A stretch of DNA of 64,000 nt, from positions 62,001 to 126,000 of the forward strand of contig JAEUOR010000053.1 in the NCBI GenBank assembly GCA_016790635.1, in the 5' to 3' direction. Of the stretch, positions 1-8,381 are shown piece by piece. The position numbers and the translations under genes are program-made. The notes beneath the pieces were generated by a model that did not search any database, had not been told where the DNA came from, and worked only from the letters and a program-made list of their open reading frames with translations. How positions within the stretch are numbered: the stretch's first letter is position 1; each line of letters starts with the position of its first letter. The DNA is from Burkholderiales bacterium. GTDB lineage: Bacteria; Pseudomonadota; Gammaproteobacteria; Burkholderiales; JAEUOS01.

Positions 1-655
1 CGTGGAAGCCGGGGAGCCGGGTCTGGCCGGTGAGGAGTTGCTGCATGGCGGCCTGCTTGAGGTCGCGCTTCTTGGCGATGAGCCGGTCCAGCCCGCCCAG
101 CAGCGCATCCACATCGCTCAACGCCGCCGCGATGGCGCGTTGTTCGGGGCCGGGTGCATACGGGACGAGCACGCGGCTCAGGATGTTCTGATTCAAAGAC
201 GCCATCGTCGTCCCGATAGCGTTCTGAATAAGCCACGACTTCACCGAACCGCTGCGAAGTTGCGCAGCCAAGTATGGTGGATGACACGTAGCAAGCGGTC
301 GGACACTGATGCCGTCCGAGCCGAGAAACCACCCGTTCTCGCGCTGAGAAACTAGCGCGGAGCGATCAACTGCCCCCTTGCGGCCAAAGACAATGTCACC
401 AGTACGGAGGACATACTGCGGCAGGCGACGAACGACTCCGTCGGGCACGCGAGGGGTGTGTTCGGTGACTCGAAAGGTACCGTCACCGACTTCGCCCACT
501 GAGATGAGAGGAACACCGTCGTGGCCAGAGTACTCGCTTGCCTTGAGCAGAGTACCGAACGGACCGGTCTTGATTTGTCCGATCTGACTTACCGAAAGGA
601 CTTCCCAATCCTCCGGAATGACGCCGACCTCCGTCTGTTTGTACCCCGGCCTCAC
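1..655 (-). CDS. hsdS: Type I restriction-modification specificity subunit HsdS (3' end beyond window)
   Basis: DNA-recognition subunit of a type I restriction-modification enzyme; it sets the target sequence for the HsdM methylase and, when present, the HsdR translocase. Reading from a GTG at 655, the frame stays open for about 218 codons to the left edge. The start is typical of the family (GYKQTEVGVIPEDWEV after MRP). One target-recognition domain follows, then the central conserved helix with PEQRAIAAALSDVDALL and MQQLLTGQTRLPGF near the edge. The second recognition domain must therefore lie outside the window. The GTG start overlaps the hsdM stop as GTGA, implying translational coupling. 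The ATG/GTG choice rests on this overlap and the conserved N-terminus. No hsdR is visible; it may lie further left. Confidence 0.93.
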   Translation of the reverse strand, partial: MRPGYKQTEVGVIPEDWEVLSVSQIGQIKTGPFGTLLKASEYSGHDGVPLISVGEVGDGTFRVTEHTPRVPDGVVRRLPQYVLRTGDIVFGRKGAVDRSALVSQRENGWFLGSDGISVRPLATCHPPYLAAQLRSGSVKSWLIQNAIGTTMASLNQNILSRVLVPYAPGPEQRAIAAALSDVDALLGGLDRLIAKKRDLKQAAMQQLLTGQTRLPGFH

Positions 656-3084
656 CTCCACAAGACCCCCATCTTCTCGAGGTGTTTCTCCACTCGCGCG
701 CCGAGCATGACCACTTCGGTTGTAAGTTGCGGCAGCGGCGTGGCGTAGCGTTCGGCCAGCTCACGTATGCGGCCGGTAAGGGTCTGCGAAACGCGCTCCA
801 GCTCGCCCTGGACGTCGGCCGAGAGGCGCGCCATCCACTTATTGTCCACCACCAGCGCCTTGATCTCCGCTTCGGTGAGCGTGGGGTACTTCTCGTAGGC
901 GAGCTTGTCGAGCGCCGCGTCCCGCTCCTTCACTGCGCGCTTGAGCGGGGTCTCGCGCTCGGACAGGTCCAGCCAGCGCGTTAGCACCGCCGCTTCGTCC
1001 GTTGCGTCCTGATCCTTCCCAACGAGGCCCTTGATCTCCTTGAACCGGGCGCTGACCTCGGCCTTGGCGATCTTGTCGAGCGCGCCGAGGAAACCTTCCT
1101 CGCCACCGTACTCCTCTTCCAATTCGGCCAGGCTCGCGGTGGCGGCCTCGCATTCCGCCTGCGCAGCGTCGATGGCCGCCTGCTCTTTCGCGAAGTAGCG
1201 CGCGACGATGAAGGGCTTGGGGATCAGCTCGCAGGTCCAGCCCTTGTCCTTCGTCTTGCCCTTCTTGTCGGTCTCGAGAATTCGGGAAGTCTTCGCCACC
1301 CAGCCGTCGGCCGCGATCAGGTAGGCGTCGTCCTGCATCGTCTCGGCCCAGTAGTCCATCAGGTGCTGGTAGACGTCGTAAGCATCGAGCAGCGGCGCCT
1401 CGCGGAAGGCGGCGAGCAGGTCCTCGGCAATGCGCTCGATCAGTGCCTTGGGGTGGCCGTCCTTGCCGAAGGCTGTGAGCTGCTTGGTTGCGGCCGCGCG
1501 CCAGTCGGCGAAGCGCCGGGTCACGGTCTGGTTGAAGGCGGTGAACTCGGGGTGACCGAGGATCGCCGGCCGCACCTCGGGCAGTGGCAACCGCAGACGC
1601 GCGTAGCCCGAACGGCCCGCCGACTCGAATAGCGCGGCGCGGACGCTGGGGAGCACGCGCCAGTAGTCTGCCAGCGCGTCGAGGTCGCGCTCGGGTATGC
1701 CGCCACGCAGATGCCCCTCGATGTCCTGCAGGTCCTCGGGTTCGGTGCTGTCGATGTAGCGCGGCAGATTGAGGTTGTAGTCGTTCTTCTCATCCGCGAT
1801 CTCGGCGAGCGACACCATGCGGGCGTAGCGTGGCACGTCCAGCTGGCGCGTGAAGGTGTCCACGATGCGGTGGATGTCCTGTTCGCGCAGGCGGTTCTTG
1901 GGGCCGTCCTTGATGAAGCCCTTGCTGGCGTCTATCAGGAACACGCCCTTACGGGCGGCGGCGTTGTCCTTGTCGAGCACGACGATGCAGGCGGGGATAC
2001 CGGTGCCGTAGAACAGGTTGGCTGGTAGGCCGATGATCCCCTTGAGGATGCCGGAGCGCACGAGCTGCTGGCGGATTGCCGCTTCGGCGTTGCCGCGAAA
2101 GAGCACGCCGTGCGGCAGGATGCAGGCCGCCTTGCCGGTGCTCTTCATCGAACGAATGATGTGCAACAGGTAGGCGTAGTCGCCCTGCTTGGCGGGCGGC
2201 ACGCCCCAGGCGAAGCGGTGGAACGGGTCGTTGGCGGGGGTGAGGCCGGTGCTCCAGGTCTTGTCGGAGAACGGTGGATTGGCAACGACGTAGTCGTAGG
2301 TGCGAAGGCTCTCGCCGTCCCTGAACTTGGGCGCGGCCAGCGTGTTGCCCGAGAGGATGTTGGCCGTGGGGAAGTCGTGCAGGATCATGTTCATGCGGGC
2401 GAGGCCCGCCGTGGTCACGTCCTTCTCCTGCCCCTCGAGCGTGATGTGCTTGCCCGCCTGCGCTGCCACCTTGAGCAGCAGCGAGCCGGAGCCGCAGGTC
2501 GGGTCGTAAGCGGTAGTCGCAGCCTTGGTATTCGCGGGCGAGATGCCGATCACCTGCGCGATGACGCGGCTCACTTCGGACGGCGTGTAGAACTGGCCTT
2601 TGCTCTTGCCACTTTCGGTGGCAAAGTGGCGCATCAGGTATTCGTAGGCGTCGCCGAGGATGTCGTCGTGCTCGGCGCGGTTCTGCGAGAAGTCGAGTTC
2701 GGGCTTCTGGAAGATGCCAACAAGGTTGGAGAGCTTCTCCACCATGTCCTTGCCTTCACCCAGCTTGTTCGGGTCGTTGAAGTCCGGGAAGTCGCTGCGA
2801 GCCAGGCGCGCATTGGCGTCGATCAGTGGCTGGATGATCTGCGTGTTGATCTTGTCGCCGATGTCGGGCTTGCCCTTGAGCGCGACCATGTCGGTGAAGC
2901 TCGCGCCCTTCGGGATCGTGACCGGCGGGGCGAAGTCGCTGCTGTTGCCGTACTTGTCGCTGATGTACTTGATGAACAGCATGAACAGGACGTAGTCCTT
3001 GTACTGGCTGGCATCCATGCCACCGCGAAGTTCGTCGCACGAGGCCCAGAGGGACGAGTAGAGGTCGGATTTTTTGACGGCCAT
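652..3084 (-). CDS. hsdM: Type I restriction-modification DNA methyltransferase HsdM
   Basis: N6-adenine methyltransferase subunit (810 aa) of a type I restriction-modification system. The N-terminal HsdM helical domain covers about residues 5-150. The SAM-binding motif DPTCGSGSLLL is at about 194-204 and the catalytic NPPF motif at 269-272, in the usual N6-MTase order. A long C-terminal part (from about residue 480), with charged, coiled-coil-like stretches, extends beyond the catalytic core and is longer than in E. coli HsdM; such extensions occur in several HsdM subfamilies. The gene starts 17 bp after fic and overlaps hsdS by 4 bp, so fic-hsdM-hsdS reads as one operon. No break or missing motif is seen. 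Confidence 0.96.
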   Translation of the reverse strand: MAVKKSDLYSSLWASCDELRGGMDASQYKDYVLFMLFIKYISDKYGNSSDFAPPVTIPKGASFTDMVALKGKPDIGDKINTQIIQPLIDANARLARSDFPDFNDPNKLGEGKDMVEKLSNLVGIFQKPELDFSQNRAEHDDILGDAYEYLMRHFATESGKSKGQFYTPSEVSRVIAQVIGISPANTKAATTAYDPTCGSGSLLLKVAAQAGKHITLEGQEKDVTTAGLARMNMILHDFPTANILSGNTLAAPKFRDGESLRTYDYVVANPPFSDKTWSTGLTPANDPFHRFAWGVPPAKQGDYAYLLHIIRSMKSTGKAACILPHGVLFRGNAEAAIRQQLVRSGILKGIIGLPANLFYGTGIPACIVVLDKDNAAARKGVFLIDASKGFIKDGPKNRLREQDIHRIVDTFTRQLDVPRYARMVSLAEIADEKNDYNLNLPRYIDSTEPEDLQDIEGHLRGGIPERDLDALADYWRVLPSVRAALFESAGRSGYARLRLPLPEVRPAILGHPEFTAFNQTVTRRFADWRAAATKQLTAFGKDGHPKALIERIAEDLLAAFREAPLLDAYDVYQHLMDYWAETMQDDAYLIAADGWVAKTSRILETDKKGKTKDKGWTCELIPKPFIVARYFAKEQAAIDAAQAECEAATASLAELEEEYGGEEGFLGALDKIAKAEVSARFKEIKGLVGKDQDATDEAAVLTRWLDLSERETPLKRAVKERDAALDKLAYEKYPTLTEAEIKALVVDNKWMARLSADVQGELERVSQTLTGRIRELAERYATPLPQLTTEVVMLGARVEKHLEKMGVLWR

Positions 3085-3101
3085 GAGACAGGTGTCTTCG
3101 G

Positions 3102-4301
3102 CTACTGCTTGTTTTCACTTACCGCGGCGCTGCTGCCAGGCCCCGCTTCGTTGAACAGTGCGATGTAGGGCGCGTAGCGAAAGCGGCGATTACGCGCATA
3201 GCCGGTCATCTCGTTCAAGACTCCCAGCTTGACCAGCCGGGATACCAGGCTGTTCGCGGCGACGTACGTGATACCGGTCATTTTCTGCACGTCGCTGACA
3301 GCAACGATCGGCCGGTCGAACAGCGATTCGAGAACCTTGTGACCGTTACCGGCGGTGCGGCCGAGTTGTGCGGTGATCGCGCTGCGGTGTGCTTCCCGCA
3401 GTAGCAATATCTGGCGTGCCGTTTCGGCAGCCTCCCCGGCCACCTCGATCACGCCACGCAGAAAGAACGCGAGCCACGCTTCCCAGGCTCCCTGATCGCG
3501 CACCGCCTGCAAACGATCGTAGTACGTCTGCCGGTGTTGTTTGAAGTAGTGGGACAGATACAGTACCGGCTTATGCAGCACTCCGCGCTCGGTAAGAAGA
3601 AACGTGATCAGGAGCCGGCCTACGCGCCCGTTGCCATCGAGGAAAGGGTGGACCGTTTCGAATTGGACGTGGGCCAACGCGATTTTCACCAACAGCGGCA
3701 GGTCGTCGTTGGCGTGCAAGAAGTTTTCCAGGTCCCCCAGCGCTGCGGGTACCGCGTGGTGCGGCGGCGGCACGAAGGTCGCAGTGGAGAGCGTGCATCC
3801 AGCCGGGCCGATCCAGTTCTGGCTCGTGCGCAGTTCACCTGGCTGCAGTCTGCCGCCGCGGACGCCGTGCATCAGTTCGGCATGGATCTCGCGGATCAGT
3901 CGCACCGAAACCGGCAACTCGGTGAGTCGCGCTAGGCCGTGGTTCATGGCGCGCACATAGTTGATCACCTCGTCCACATCGCGGGGCAAGGTCTGTTCGA
4001 ATAGTTGTGCCTCGGCCGCCAGCAGGTCCTGCAGAGAGCTTTGCGTACCTTCAATCTGGCTGGAGAGCACCGCCTCCTTGCGCACATACATGAACACGAA
4101 AAGATCCGGGTTCGGCAGGGTGAGCACGGAGCCATCAAGGCGACCCAGCGCACGGTCAGCAGCGGAAAGCAGGCCCGGAAGCTCGCCACCTAGTGCCAGA
4201 GCAGGCTGTGGCGGCAGGGGCGCCGGTATGAACGCCCGGTAGCCAGTAGGCTGGGTGATGTAGCGTCCCGCCCTGGTCCGAGCTTCGTTACCTGTCGCCA
4301 T
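3102..4301 (-). CDS. Fic-family protein (probable AMP transferase) with C-terminal winged helix
   Basis: Fic proteins usually transfer AMP from ATP to a hydroxyl side chain of a target protein. This 399-aa protein has the complete core HPFLDGNGRVGR (residues 218-229; catalytic His218). It also carries an N-terminal inhibitory motif of the S-x3-E-G type (S80...E84-G85), as in self-inhibited class II Fic proteins. After the Fic fold, a C-terminal segment (about 310-385) looks like a winged helix-turn-helix, so the protein may bind DNA. It is the first gene of the operon with hsdM and hsdS (17-bp gap). The repeat array just upstream is a likely operator, perhaps autoregulatory. Its target is unknown; links between Fic and type I RM loci are common but the role is not settled. 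Confidence 0.9.
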   Translation of the reverse strand: MATGNEARTRAGRYITQPTGYRAFIPAPLPPQPALALGGELPGLLSAADRALGRLDGSVLTLPNPDLFVFMYVRKEAVLSSQIEGTQSSLQDLLAAEAQLFEQTLPRDVDEVINYVRAMNHGLARLTELPVSVRLIREIHAELMHGVRGGRLQPGELRTSQNWIGPAGCTLSTATFVPPPHHAVPAALGDLENFLHANDDLPLLVKIALAHVQFETVHPFLDGNGRVGRLLITFLLTERGVLHKPVLYLSHYFKQHRQTYYDRLQAVRDQGAWEAWLAFFLRGVIEVAGEAAETARQILLLREAHRSAITAQLGRTAGNGHKVLESLFDRPIVAVSDVQKMTGITYVAANSLVSRLVKLGVLNEMTGYARNRRFRYAPYIALFNEAGPGSSAAVSENKQ

Positions 4302-4307
4302 GCTTAT

Positions 4308-4434
4308 GGCTGCCTTTCGTATGAAGCCAGATTTGCTCCATATGATAGGCTGTCTTTAACAAGAGCGGAAGTGCGGCCCATACGCAAGGCAGCCTTTACT
4401 ATGGGGCAACATGCCCTCCTTGTTAAAGGCTGCG
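4308..4434. promoter_or_regulatory. Four-copy repeat array upstream of fic (candidate operator)
   Basis: Three direct copies of a 16-bp element start at 4308, 4348 and 4388, exactly 40 bp apart: GGCTGCCTTTCGTATG, GGCTGTCTTTAACAAG and GGCAGCCTTTACTATG. A fourth, inverted copy (CTTGTTAAAGGCTGCG) is at 4419-4434. The core is a small palindrome, AAGGC-N-GCCTT, clearest in copy three (4386-4396). The array lies 7 bp or more upstream of the fic start, in a 290-bp spacer that otherwise holds no gene and separates the divergent fic and AbrB-like genes. The even 40-bp spacing (about four helical turns) suggests cooperative binding of a dimeric regulator. The fic winged helix is an obvious but untested candidate. 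Confidence 0.6.
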
Positions 4435-4591
4435 GAGCCTTGTCGTAGTCGGTCTCCTTGAATTTGCCCTCGACCCGAGTTGCCCCCGCAAGAATCCTTA
4501 AGCAAGATGTACTGATCAAAAGCCTCATGCTTACCCACCGCCCTCCCGCCCTTGCGGGCCTCACATCGATAGTCATCCCCGGCGGGGCCGG

Positions 4592-5677
4592 GTGAGCCAA
4601 CAGGCGCCGTCGACCGCCCCTCCGCGTACAGCTTCCATGCTGCGCGCGGTCGCTCTGTGCGCCGTGGCCGGTGCCCTGGCGCAATGGCTAGCCCTGCCGC
4701 TACCCTGGATGATCGGCCCGCTCCTGGCGATGGCCGCGGGCAAGGCTGCCGGTATTCCCCTGGCTGCGCCGGGCCTGGCGCGGGATTCGGGACAACTCAC
4801 GATCGCCGTTGCGCTTGGGCTTTACTTCACGCCCGCAGTGGCCGCCGAGGTGGCGCGTTACCTGCCGTGGATGCTGGTGGCCGGGGTGTTCGCGATCGCG
4901 ATCGGCATCGCCGCCGGCCGCATTTGCGTCGCCATCATGGGGAGGAGTCCGTCAGGGTCGCCGGAACTGGATCGCACCACCGCGTATTTCGCCTGTGTCC
5001 CGGGCGGCGCATCCGAGATGGCGGTGCTGGCGGCGCGTCATGGCGGGCGGGTCGACCGGGTGGCGTTTGCGCAGAGCCTGCGCATCCTCATTGTCGTCAT
5101 GACCCTGCCCTTCATCTACAAGTATGCCGGCATCTACGGGCTCGGGATCTACTCCCAGGCGGCGCCGGCGATCAATTACGCGGGTCTGGCGGGTCTTATC
5201 GCCTTGGCGGGCTGCGGTGGACTGGTGCTGTATTGGCTCAAGTTGCCCAACCCGTTCATGCTGGGTCCGCTCCTGGTGACCGTGCTGTTGACCGCATCGG
5301 GCCTGACGTTCTCAGCCATGCCGGGCTGGCTGTCGGCCGCGGCGCAGTTGCTCCTGGGCTGGTCGCTGGGCGACAAGTTCGAGCGCGATTTCTTTCGCAC
5401 CGCGCCGCGCTTCATGGTGGCGGTGCTCGCGGCGACCCTGGCGGCGATGGGACTTTCGACCATCCTTGCCATGCTGCTCTGGCAGGGGGCGGACATCCAC
5501 CCGGCCACTGGGGTGCTCGCCGTGGCGCCGGGCGGCATCGCCGAAATGTGCATCACCGCCAAGGTCATGCGACAGGGGGTGCCGATCGTCACGGCGTTCC
5601 ATGTGGCGCGGGTGGTGATGCTGGTGCTTTTTGCCGGCAAGGTGTACAAGCGCTGGCTGGCGGCGCGGCCGCACTGA
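4592..5677 (+). CDS. AbrB-family integral membrane protein
   Basis: A 361-aa polytopic membrane protein of the family named AbrB or 'putative ammonia monooxygenase' (E. coli AbrB-like; unrelated to Bacillus AbrB). About ten hydrophobic helices are seen. The protein has an internal duplication: PWMIGPLL near residue 29 recurs as PFMLGPLL near 220, and PGGASEM near 139 recurs as PGGIAEM near 311. Such a two-repeat architecture suggests a transporter fold, but no substrate is established. The GTG start at 4592 is chosen because it gives the usual N-terminus length; there is no strong Shine-Dalgarno sequence. A thioesterase gene follows 17 bp downstream. Confidence 0.82.
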   Translation: MSQQAPSTAPPRTASMLRAVALCAVAGALAQWLALPLPWMIGPLLAMAAGKAAGIPLAAPGLARDSGQLTIAVALGLYFTPAVAAEVARYLPWMLVAGVFAIAIGIAAGRICVAIMGRSPSGSPELDRTTAYFACVPGGASEMAVLAARHGGRVDRVAFAQSLRILIVVMTLPFIYKYAGIYGLGIYSQAAPAINYAGLAGLIALAGCGGLVLYWLKLPNPFMLGPLLVTVLLTASGLTFSAMPGWLSAAAQLLLGWSLGDKFERDFFRTAPRFMVAVLAATLAAMGLSTILAMLLWQGADIHPATGVLAVAPGGIAEMCITAKVMRQGVPIVTAFHVARVVMLVLFAGKVYKRWLAARPH

Positions 5678-5694
5678 TACGGGGAAACCAAAAT

Positions 5695-6102
5695 ATGGAA
5701 GTCGGCGTTGCGCAGGGCATTCTGGAAGACAACTTCGCGCCCTGGGTCAAGGCGCTCAACCTTGTCGTGACCGCTTGCGATGCGCAATCGGCGACGCTGC
5801 GGCTGCCGTTCGACGCGGGCCTGGTGCGTATCGGCGGAACCCTGTGCGGGCAGGCGTTGATGAGCGCGGCAGACACCTCCATGGTGATCGCGATTTCAAG
5901 CGCCCTGGGCGGCTTCAAGCCGATGGCCACGGTGTCGCAGAACACGAGCTTCATGCGTGCGATCAGCCAGTCCGATGTGATCATCGTGGCGCGGGTCCTG
6001 AAGCCCGGTCGCACACTGGTCTTTGGCGAAGTCGAAATGCGCGCCGCGGGCGACGAGCGCCTGGCGGTGCACGTCACCACAACCTACGCGCTGGCGGGCT
6101 GA
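5695..6102 (+). CDS. PaaI-family hotdog thioesterase
   Basis: A 135-aa single-domain hotdog-fold protein, probably an acyl-CoA thioesterase of the PaaI/4HBT type. The central helix motif GGTLCGQALMSAADTSM (about 47-63) carries the conserved acidic residue D60, and the following strand region TVSQNTSFMRAI matches the family's substrate-proximal segment. The ATG at 5695 follows the AbrB-like stop by 17 bp, with an upstream ATACGGGGAAACC that could serve as ribosome site. Substrate not predictable; likely soluble and multimeric. Confidence 0.82.
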   Translation: MEVGVAQGILEDNFAPWVKALNLVVTACDAQSATLRLPFDAGLVRIGGTLCGQALMSAADTSMVIAISSALGGFKPMATVSQNTSFMRAISQSDVIIVARVLKPGRTLVFGEVEMRAAGDERLAVHVTTTYALAG

Positions 6103-6170
6103 ATACGGCTTGTTGTGAACGTTGGTAAATCTTCGCGCCCAAGCGGCAAAAGTGCATGGATAAGTCGCTT

Positions 6171-6185
6171 CGATATGTGATATCG
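6171..6185. promoter_or_regulatory. 15-bp inverted repeat upstream of pckG
   Basis: CGATAT-GTG-ATATCG is a perfect inverted repeat with a 3-bp spacer, 126 bp before the pckG start and 69 bp after the thioesterase stop. It is AT-rich against a GC-rich background and could be an operator for pckG. No matching regulator gene is adjacent and the call rests on symmetry alone. Confidence 0.35.
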
Positions 6186-6310
6186 TCGCGCCCTCTCAAG
6201 AACGGGCCGTCCCTAAAGAAGACCTCTGCCGGACCGCCCCGCCTCGAAGCGCCGCGCCAACTGCGCGAGAACGTTTCAGGCGCCCTGATCGCACCAGGAA
6301 TCTCCCGCTC

Positions 6311-8128
6311 ATGAACGCAGTCTTGAAATCCGTAGCACCCGGCTACGTCAAGCACGCCAAGTTGATCGATTGGGTGCATCAAATGGCCGCCCTGGCCAAA
6401 CCTGACCAGGTGGTGTGGTGCGATGGCAGCGCCGAAGAGAACGACCGGCTGACCGCACAGTTGGTCGCCTCGGGGGTCCTCAAGAAACTCAACCCGACCA
6501 AGCGCCCCAATTCCTACCTGGCGCTGTCCGACCCCGAGGATGTGGCGCGTGTCGAGGAGCGCACCTTCGTCTGCTCCGAGACGCAGGATGCCGCCGGTCC
6601 CATGAACAACTGGGTGGCTCCCGCCGAAATGCGCGCGACCATGAACCGCCTTTTCGACGGCTGCATGCGCGGGCGCACCATGTATGTGGTGCCGTTCTCG
6701 ATGGGGCCGCTGGGCTCGCACATTTCCCAGATCGGCATCGAACTGACTGATTCGGCCTATGTCGTGATCAGCATGCGCGTCATGACGCGCATGGGCCGCG
6801 CGGTCTATGACGTGCTGGGCGAGGACGGTTATTTCGTGCCCTGCATGCATTCGGTCGGCGCGCCTCTCGCCCCCGGGCAAAAGGATGTCCGCTGGCCCTG
6901 CAACCAGGAAAAGTGGATCGTCCACTATCCCGAGACACGCGAGATCTGGAGCTACGGTTCCGGATACGGTGGCAACGCTTTGCTGGGCAAGAAGTGCCTG
7001 GCTCTGCGCATCGCGTCGGTCATGGCACGCGACCAGGGCTGGCTGGCCGAGCACATGCTGATCCTGGGGGTGACCAACCCGCAGGGCGAAAAGACCTATG
7101 TGACCGGGGCTTTCCCTTCAGCCTGCGGCAAGACCAACTTCGCCATGCTGGTTCCGCCGGCGGGCTTCGAGGGCTGGAAAGTCACGACCATCGGCGAGGA
7201 CATCGCCTGGATCAAGCCGGGCAAGGATGGGCGCCTGTACGCGATCAATCCCGAGGCCGGGTATTTCGGCGTCGCGCCGGGTACCAGCTACCAGTCCAAT
7301 CCCAACTGCATGCGGGCCATCGAGGCCGACACCATCTTCACCAATGTTGCCGAGACGCCCGACGGCGATGTCTGGTGGGAAGGCATGACTGACGCGCCGC
7401 CCGCGCAGCTGACCGATTGGCGTGGTCAGCCCTGGACGCCCGGCTGCGGGCGCCTGGCCGCGCACCCCAATTCGCGCTTCACGGTGCCGGCCACGCGCTG
7501 CCCGTCGCTGGATTCGCAGTGGGACGACCCCAACGGCGTGCCGATTTCGGCCTTTCTTTTCGGCGGGCGACGCTCCGACACTACTCCGCTGGTGGTCGAG
7601 TCGCTCGATTGGGAAGACGGCGTCTACAAGGCCGCGACCCTGGGTTCGGAAACCACTGCTGCGATCGCCGGCAAGCAGGGCGTGGTACGCCGCGACCCGA
7701 TGGCCATGATTGCCTTCGTCGGCTACAACATGGGCGATTATTTTCGCCATTGGCTCAACGTGGGCAAATCGATCTCCCGGCCGCCCAGGATCTACCAGGT
7801 CAACTGGTTTCGCAAGAATGCCGCCGGCAAGTTCGTCTGGCCAGGATTCGGCGAGAACATGCGCATCCTCAAGTGGGTCACCGAGCGTTGCGGCGGAAAG
7901 GCGGCAGCCCAGGACACCCCGCTGGGCCGCACGCCTGCCTACGGCGACCTGCATTGGCAGGGGCTGGAATTCGGTGCCGATCGTTTTGCCGAGGTGACAG
8001 CACTCGATGCTGCGCAGTGGCAGACCGAGATGGGCCAGCACGAGGAACTATTTCGCAAGCTCGAAGGCTTCGTTCCTGACGAATTGCTGGCGCGCCGGAA
8101 GGCGCTGGCCACGCGTTTCGCCGGCTGA
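6311..8128 (+). CDS. pckG: Phosphoenolpyruvate carboxykinase (GTP)
   Basis: Cytosolic enzyme converting oxaloacetate and GTP to phosphoenolpyruvate, CO2 and GDP; the key gluconeogenic step when growing on organic acids or aromatics. The 605-aa length matches the GTP-dependent class rather than the ATP class. Visible landmarks are the P-loop PSACGKTN at about 269-276, the substrate loop [11 protein letters not shown], and the conserved [19 protein letters not shown] stretch near residue 500 that binds the guanine nucleotide. AGGA precedes the ATG by a suitable distance. The gene stands alone with its own terminator at 8172-8196. GTP-type PEPCK together with many organic-acid genes here suits an organism feeding on carboxylates. 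Confidence 0.97.
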   Translation: MNAVLKSVAPGYVKHAKLIDWVHQMAALAKPDQVVWCDGSAEENDRLTAQLVASGVLKKLNPTKRPNSYLALSDPEDVARVEERTFVCSETQDAAGPMNNWVAPAEMRATMNRLFDGCMRGRTMYVVPFSMGPLGSHISQIGIELTDSAYVVISMRVMTRMGRAVYDVLGEDGYFVPCMHSVGAPLAPGQKDVRWPCNQEKWIVHYPETREIWSYGSGYGGNALLGKKCLALRIASVMARDQGWLAEHMLILGVTNPQGEKTYVTGAFPSACGKTNFAMLVPPAGFEGWKVTTIGEDIAWIKPGKDGRLYAINPEAGYFGVAPGTSYQSNPNCMRAIEADTIFTNVAETPDGDVWWEGMTDAPPAQLTDWRGQPWTPGCGRLAAHPNSRFTVPATRCPSLDSQWDDPNGVPISAFLFGGRRSDTTPLVVESLDWEDGVYKAATLGSETTAAIAGKQGVVRRDPMAMIAFVGYNMGDYFRHWLNVGKSISRPPRIYQVNWFRKNAAGKFVWPGFGENMRILKWVTERCGGKAAAQDTPLGRTPAYGDLHWQGLEFGADRFAEVTALDAAQWQTEMGQHEELFRKLEGFVPDELLARRKALATRFAG

Positions 8129-8171
8129 CGGAACGACAACCTGGCCGGGCCCGTGCTCAGGCCAGGAACGC

Positions 8172-8196
8172 AAACCGCCCTTCGGGGCGGTTTTTT
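8172..8196 (+). terminator. Rho-independent terminator of pckG
   Basis: Stem AAACCGCCC / GGGCGGTTT around a TTCG tetraloop, ending in six T residues, 43 bp after the pckG stop. A textbook intrinsic terminator. Confidence 0.93.
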
Positions 8197-8214
8197 GTGA
8201 GTCCTTGCCCACAC

Positions 8215-8230
8215 TGTTCCATGTGAAACG
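8215..8230. other. parS-like centromere site 1
   Basis: TGTTCCATGTGAAACG differs at three positions from the widely conserved chromosomal ParB site TGTTTCACGTGAAACA. It lies in the pckG-mnmG spacer, 32 bp before a better copy, and a few kilobases from parA and parB in the same window. Probably a weaker ParB-binding site. Confidence 0.7.
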
Positions 8231-8261
8231 TCGCGCCACGCGGCGCATCCGGGCCGGCCGG

Positions 8262-8277
8262 TGTTTCACGTGAAACT
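8262..8277. other. parS centromere site 2
   Basis: TGTTTCACGTGAAACT matches the bacterial parS consensus in 15 of 16 positions and is almost perfectly palindromic. ParB (encoded at 12656-13528) would load here and spread, and ParA would move the complex during segregation. Two sites in one 250-bp spacer next to mnmG-rsmG-parAB is the usual origin-proximal arrangement. Confidence 0.9.
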
Positions 8278-8312
8278 CCTACGTCGTGCCGGAACCGTAC
8301 AAGGCGCCTGAT

Positions 8313-8341
8313 GCCGTCGGCGACAGGCCATCCCTTATAAT
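8313..8341 (+). promoter_or_regulatory. Candidate promoter of mnmG operon
   Basis: A perfect -10 box TATAAT at 8336-8341 lies 40 bp before the mnmG ATG. The matching -35 region around 8313-8318 is only a weak fit. It would serve mnmG-rsmG-parA and the overlapping genes that follow. The parS pair is immediately upstream, so ParB spreading could affect this promoter. Confidence 0.55.
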
Positions 8342-8381
8342 CCGACCCCTTTCGCGCACTCAAGTCCACGCGACTCGCGCC

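Noticed and set aside
2110..3168. Long plus-strand open frame opposite hsdM
   Set aside because: GC-rich shadow of hsdM; composition and lack of any motif mark it as antisense noise.
8286..8381. Upstream start of mnmG adding 32 residues
   Set aside because: It lies before the -10 box and its residues are not part of the conserved MnmG N-terminus.
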